A stretch of DNA of 64,000 nt. Source: Trichobilharzia szidati (taxonomy: Eukaryota > Platyhelminthes > Trematoda > Strigeidida > Schistosomatidae). The notes beneath the pieces were generated by a model. The model saw nothing but the letters and a program-made list of their open reading frames with translations, was not told the DNA's origin and searched no databases. Numbering within the stretch: position 1 is the first letter of the stretch; the number at the start of each line of letters is the position of its first letter. Below are positions 61,990-64,000 of the stretch, one piece after another. Location of the stretch: NCBI GenBank assembly GCA_944472155.2, contig OX235279.1, positions 155,766,199-155,830,198 on the forward strand, in the 5' to 3' direction. The position numbers were made by a program, and so were the translations under genes.

Positions 61990-63080
61990 GTACGAGAAAA
62001 TTTTCTTAGGTTGTGCCTTTGCTTTTGAGCTTCGAACTTCATCCTTGATTGGCGGATCTCTGTAATAGATTTATTCCTAGTAGTGTTGTAGAATTCCTTG
62101 GTCTCAGGAGTCTCAAGTGTGGCAAACAGGTTCCAACATTTGTGTTTACGCCTGAGTAACTTACGAATCTCTCGGTTTATCCAAAGGGGGCAATGTTTCC
62201 AACCCTTTGGGACAGACCAAGATTTAAAAGGTTCAGTTACTTGAGCGTAAAGTTGTTTAAATTGGTTCCATGCGGCTTCTACTTGAGACTCTGGGTTGAT
62301 GTACCAGTTTACTGAGTTGGCTGCTGAGATGATCACACTTATATCAGCTTTCCAAACGTTTGGTCGAGCTGGGATTTTGGCCCTTGCTGCTGTTGCTGTG
62401 AACTTGAAAGTGAGCACAGCGTGATCACTTCTTCCTTAAGGAGGAAGATGTTGTATGAGATCCACATCCTCACCGTGGGAGAATACTAGGTCCAGAATTG
62501 AGGAGGAGTGCTGTGAGTCATAGCGCGTGGGCTTAATGACATGTTGGACTAGGGCTAGCGATATACTAGATTCCAGCAGTTTATGAACAAAGGAGTTGCC
62601 TGAAGATGGAGTTGTAAGGATCGTCCAGTCAACTGTTGGGGCGTTGAAGTCTCCGACTACGAAACTTCAACATTTCGAAGTCCAGGAGCCTAGCTTCCCT
62701 ATTAGGAAGTCATCTGCACTGATGTCAGGACTGCGGTATGTAGCAATGAGGTCAATGTCTTGGCCTATGCATTTAAGTCTGCAGCGTAGAAGTTCGCACG
62801 ACTCACTTTCGTGAGCGAGTGCTTCGATGCTACGCACGGTTAATCATTTCTTGAGGTAGATGACTACGCCACCCCCCTTGTGGTTTAGTCGATCCACCCT
62901 ATGCACTTGGAAGTTTGGCAGGTTAACTTCGTTGTCAGTGATATCGAGTGTGAGCCATGTCTGTCATGATAATTACATCCGGGTCCCCAGAGTCTATCAT
63001 GTTAATCAGCTCAGTCTGTTTGTTCAACAGGGTGCGGGCGTTCGTGTGGCAAACTGTCAATTCAGTTTGGTGCTTCCCCG
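61947..63080 (-). pseudogene. CR1-type AP endonuclease and linker
   Basis: From TVCHTNARTLLNKQTELINM (endonuclease start, 63060) through HKGGGVVIYL, IDLIATYRSP, VVGDFNAPTVDW (62660-62640) and GRSDHAVLTFKF (62430-62400), the Asp-His end of the fold. The linker PLWINREIRKLLRRKHK (62190-62140) leads to the RT. Stops interrupt it at about 62845, 62670 and 62440. Confidence 0.85.
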
Positions 63081-64000
63081 GCTTACCCACAGAGGTTTCG
63101 GCATCATTAAACTGCGAACTCGGACAACCCTTTTTGCCGTTTCGGCGTCGTTCGCTTAATTCTAGGGCCACAGACTGTCTTTTGACACGGTCTGCTAGGC
63201 TTAAGTCGGCACGGACGTATCCTTTAAGAATTTGAGTGTTGTTTAGAATAGCATCCCTCTCTTCTGTCGAGTTTAGTACGACTTTCAGGAGACGTACAGG
63301 CTGACTTACTGTAGGGTCAGGCTTTTGGCCGATTCTATATGCACTGTGTATTGTAATGCCTGATACTGTATGTGGCAGTAGTTTATCTAAAAGGGGCTTG
63401 ACCAAGTTAAGATCATGCTCGAATCTGGCCAGTGACTCTTCCACTTTGTGGAGAATGATCGACCTGTCAGAGAGATCAGGTTTGCTTGCCGTGGCTTTCT
63501 TGCTTTGCGGCGTGTCTTTCTGTCCCTCGTGGGCAGTGAAGCTGATGTGTTATCCTTATTTCGCCTTTTGCGAGAAACCACATCACGCCATCCATTGGCG
63601 TCCTTCTCGCTAATCGTAGTAGGATTCACCTGCCTGCTACTCACCGGTGTGGATAAGGCTTGATCCACTTGTCCCTGGGGGACTTTAGCTGCAGGTTTTC
63701 GACCCCTGGTACGCCTCTTATTCGTGGCAGTCTTTTCGTTACTGTCACTGGAGGGCTTATCCGGTATCGTGGGGGGCAGCGTGGGTGTCTGGAATATGGT
63801 GGGTGCTCTTCTGTGCTGAAGAGCACTCACTCATTGACAGAGTCGCATTGGGGACATGTGCTGTTTTGTCGATGACGCTAGTCACGTCATCGTTGTCTGA
63901 GCAGTAGTCGGTCTTCTCCTGTGGTAGAAGACCCTTGCAGTCCATGAGCTTTGGGGCCCCAATGAGAGTGGCAATGGCTTCTGTTATACGAAATTTAGTC
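63000..64000 (-). pseudogene. CR1-type ORF1-like N-terminal region (window-truncated)
   Basis: A basic, Pro/Thr/Ser-rich stretch (63830-63450: KRRTRGRKPAAKVPQG, DVVSRKRRNKDN) precedes a helical part (63444-63300: EESLARFEHDLNLVKPLLDK) and a compact nucleic-acid-binding-like part (VRLLKVVLNSTEERDAILNN, ADRVKRQSVALELSERR). It reads without a stop into the endonuclease, so in this element the ORF1-type domain may be fused to it. A shift near 63440 separates the basic part. No zinc knuckle is visible. Confidence 0.6.

Larger units (their letters stand above)
60098..64000 (-). mobile_element. CR1-type non-LTR element, 5' end beyond the window
   Basis: A minus-strand element of at least 3.9 kb. 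Order from the right edge: ORF1-like basic region (64000-63090), AP endonuclease (63090-62400), linker (62417-61950), RT (61990-60870), C-terminal tail (60840-60246, interrupted by a SINE at 60632-60812), and a 3' end with CAATAAATCTGAATCTGAT (about 60098-60122), a short-repeat tail of the kind CR1 elements have. A few stops or shifts break it. The right end is cut by the window. Confidence 0.85.

Overview
The window looks like nuclear DNA of a schistosome-type trematode (flatworm): an intron-rich, AT-leaning locus packed with the retroelement classes known from Schistosoma. These are Penelope-like elements with GIY-YIG endonucleases, RTE-clade and CR1-clade non-LTR elements, Gypsy-type LTR remnants, tRNA-derived SINEs, and short retroposons carrying hammerhead-ribozyme-like cores in the manner of the schistosome Sm-alpha/satellite family. 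Genus-level assignment is an inference from that combination.

The only host gene I can reconstruct is folliculin (FLCN), on the minus strand. I can join nine coding exons between 51684 (ATG) and 15332 (TAG) at GT-AG boundaries with consistent phases. The spliced CDS is 2628 nt (875 codons plus stop), against about 579 residues in human folliculin. The eight introns range from about 1.7 to 9.4 kb and hold most of the mobile DNA. An unrecognised, frameshifted reading frame (42107-42605, minus) lies in intron 2.

Layout. 1-3430: RTE fragments, a SINE and one arm of a dispersed 643-bp repeat. 3440-10240: a cluster of Penelope-like elements (PLEs), including a nearly complete two-domain element (PLE-1, 6236-9458) interrupted by a second PLE (PLE-3) with a 13-bp target-site duplication. 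10590-13540: an RTE (family A) copy on the minus strand. 15332-51684: the FLCN gene with its TE-filled introns. 52400-57300: SINEs and the best-preserved RTE family A element, with an AP endonuclease and a YADD reverse transcriptase. 57330-60090: RTE family B and CR1 fragments. 60098-64000: a large CR1-type element on the minus strand that runs off the right edge.

Labels: RTE-A is the family whose best copy is at 53520-57300. RTE-B is a second RTE-like family represented by many 3' and RT fragments. PLE-1, PLE-2 and PLE-3 are local labels for Penelope lineages. None of the mobile elements here has a fully intact set of ORFs.

The most unusual structures are RNA-like ones. A 145-nt near-perfect palindrome (15831-15975) made from PLE termini has a hairpin core with GAAAC-GUC at its centre and shows covariation between copies. 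Several Sm-alpha-like retroposons carry hammerhead cores with a self-complementary stem III.
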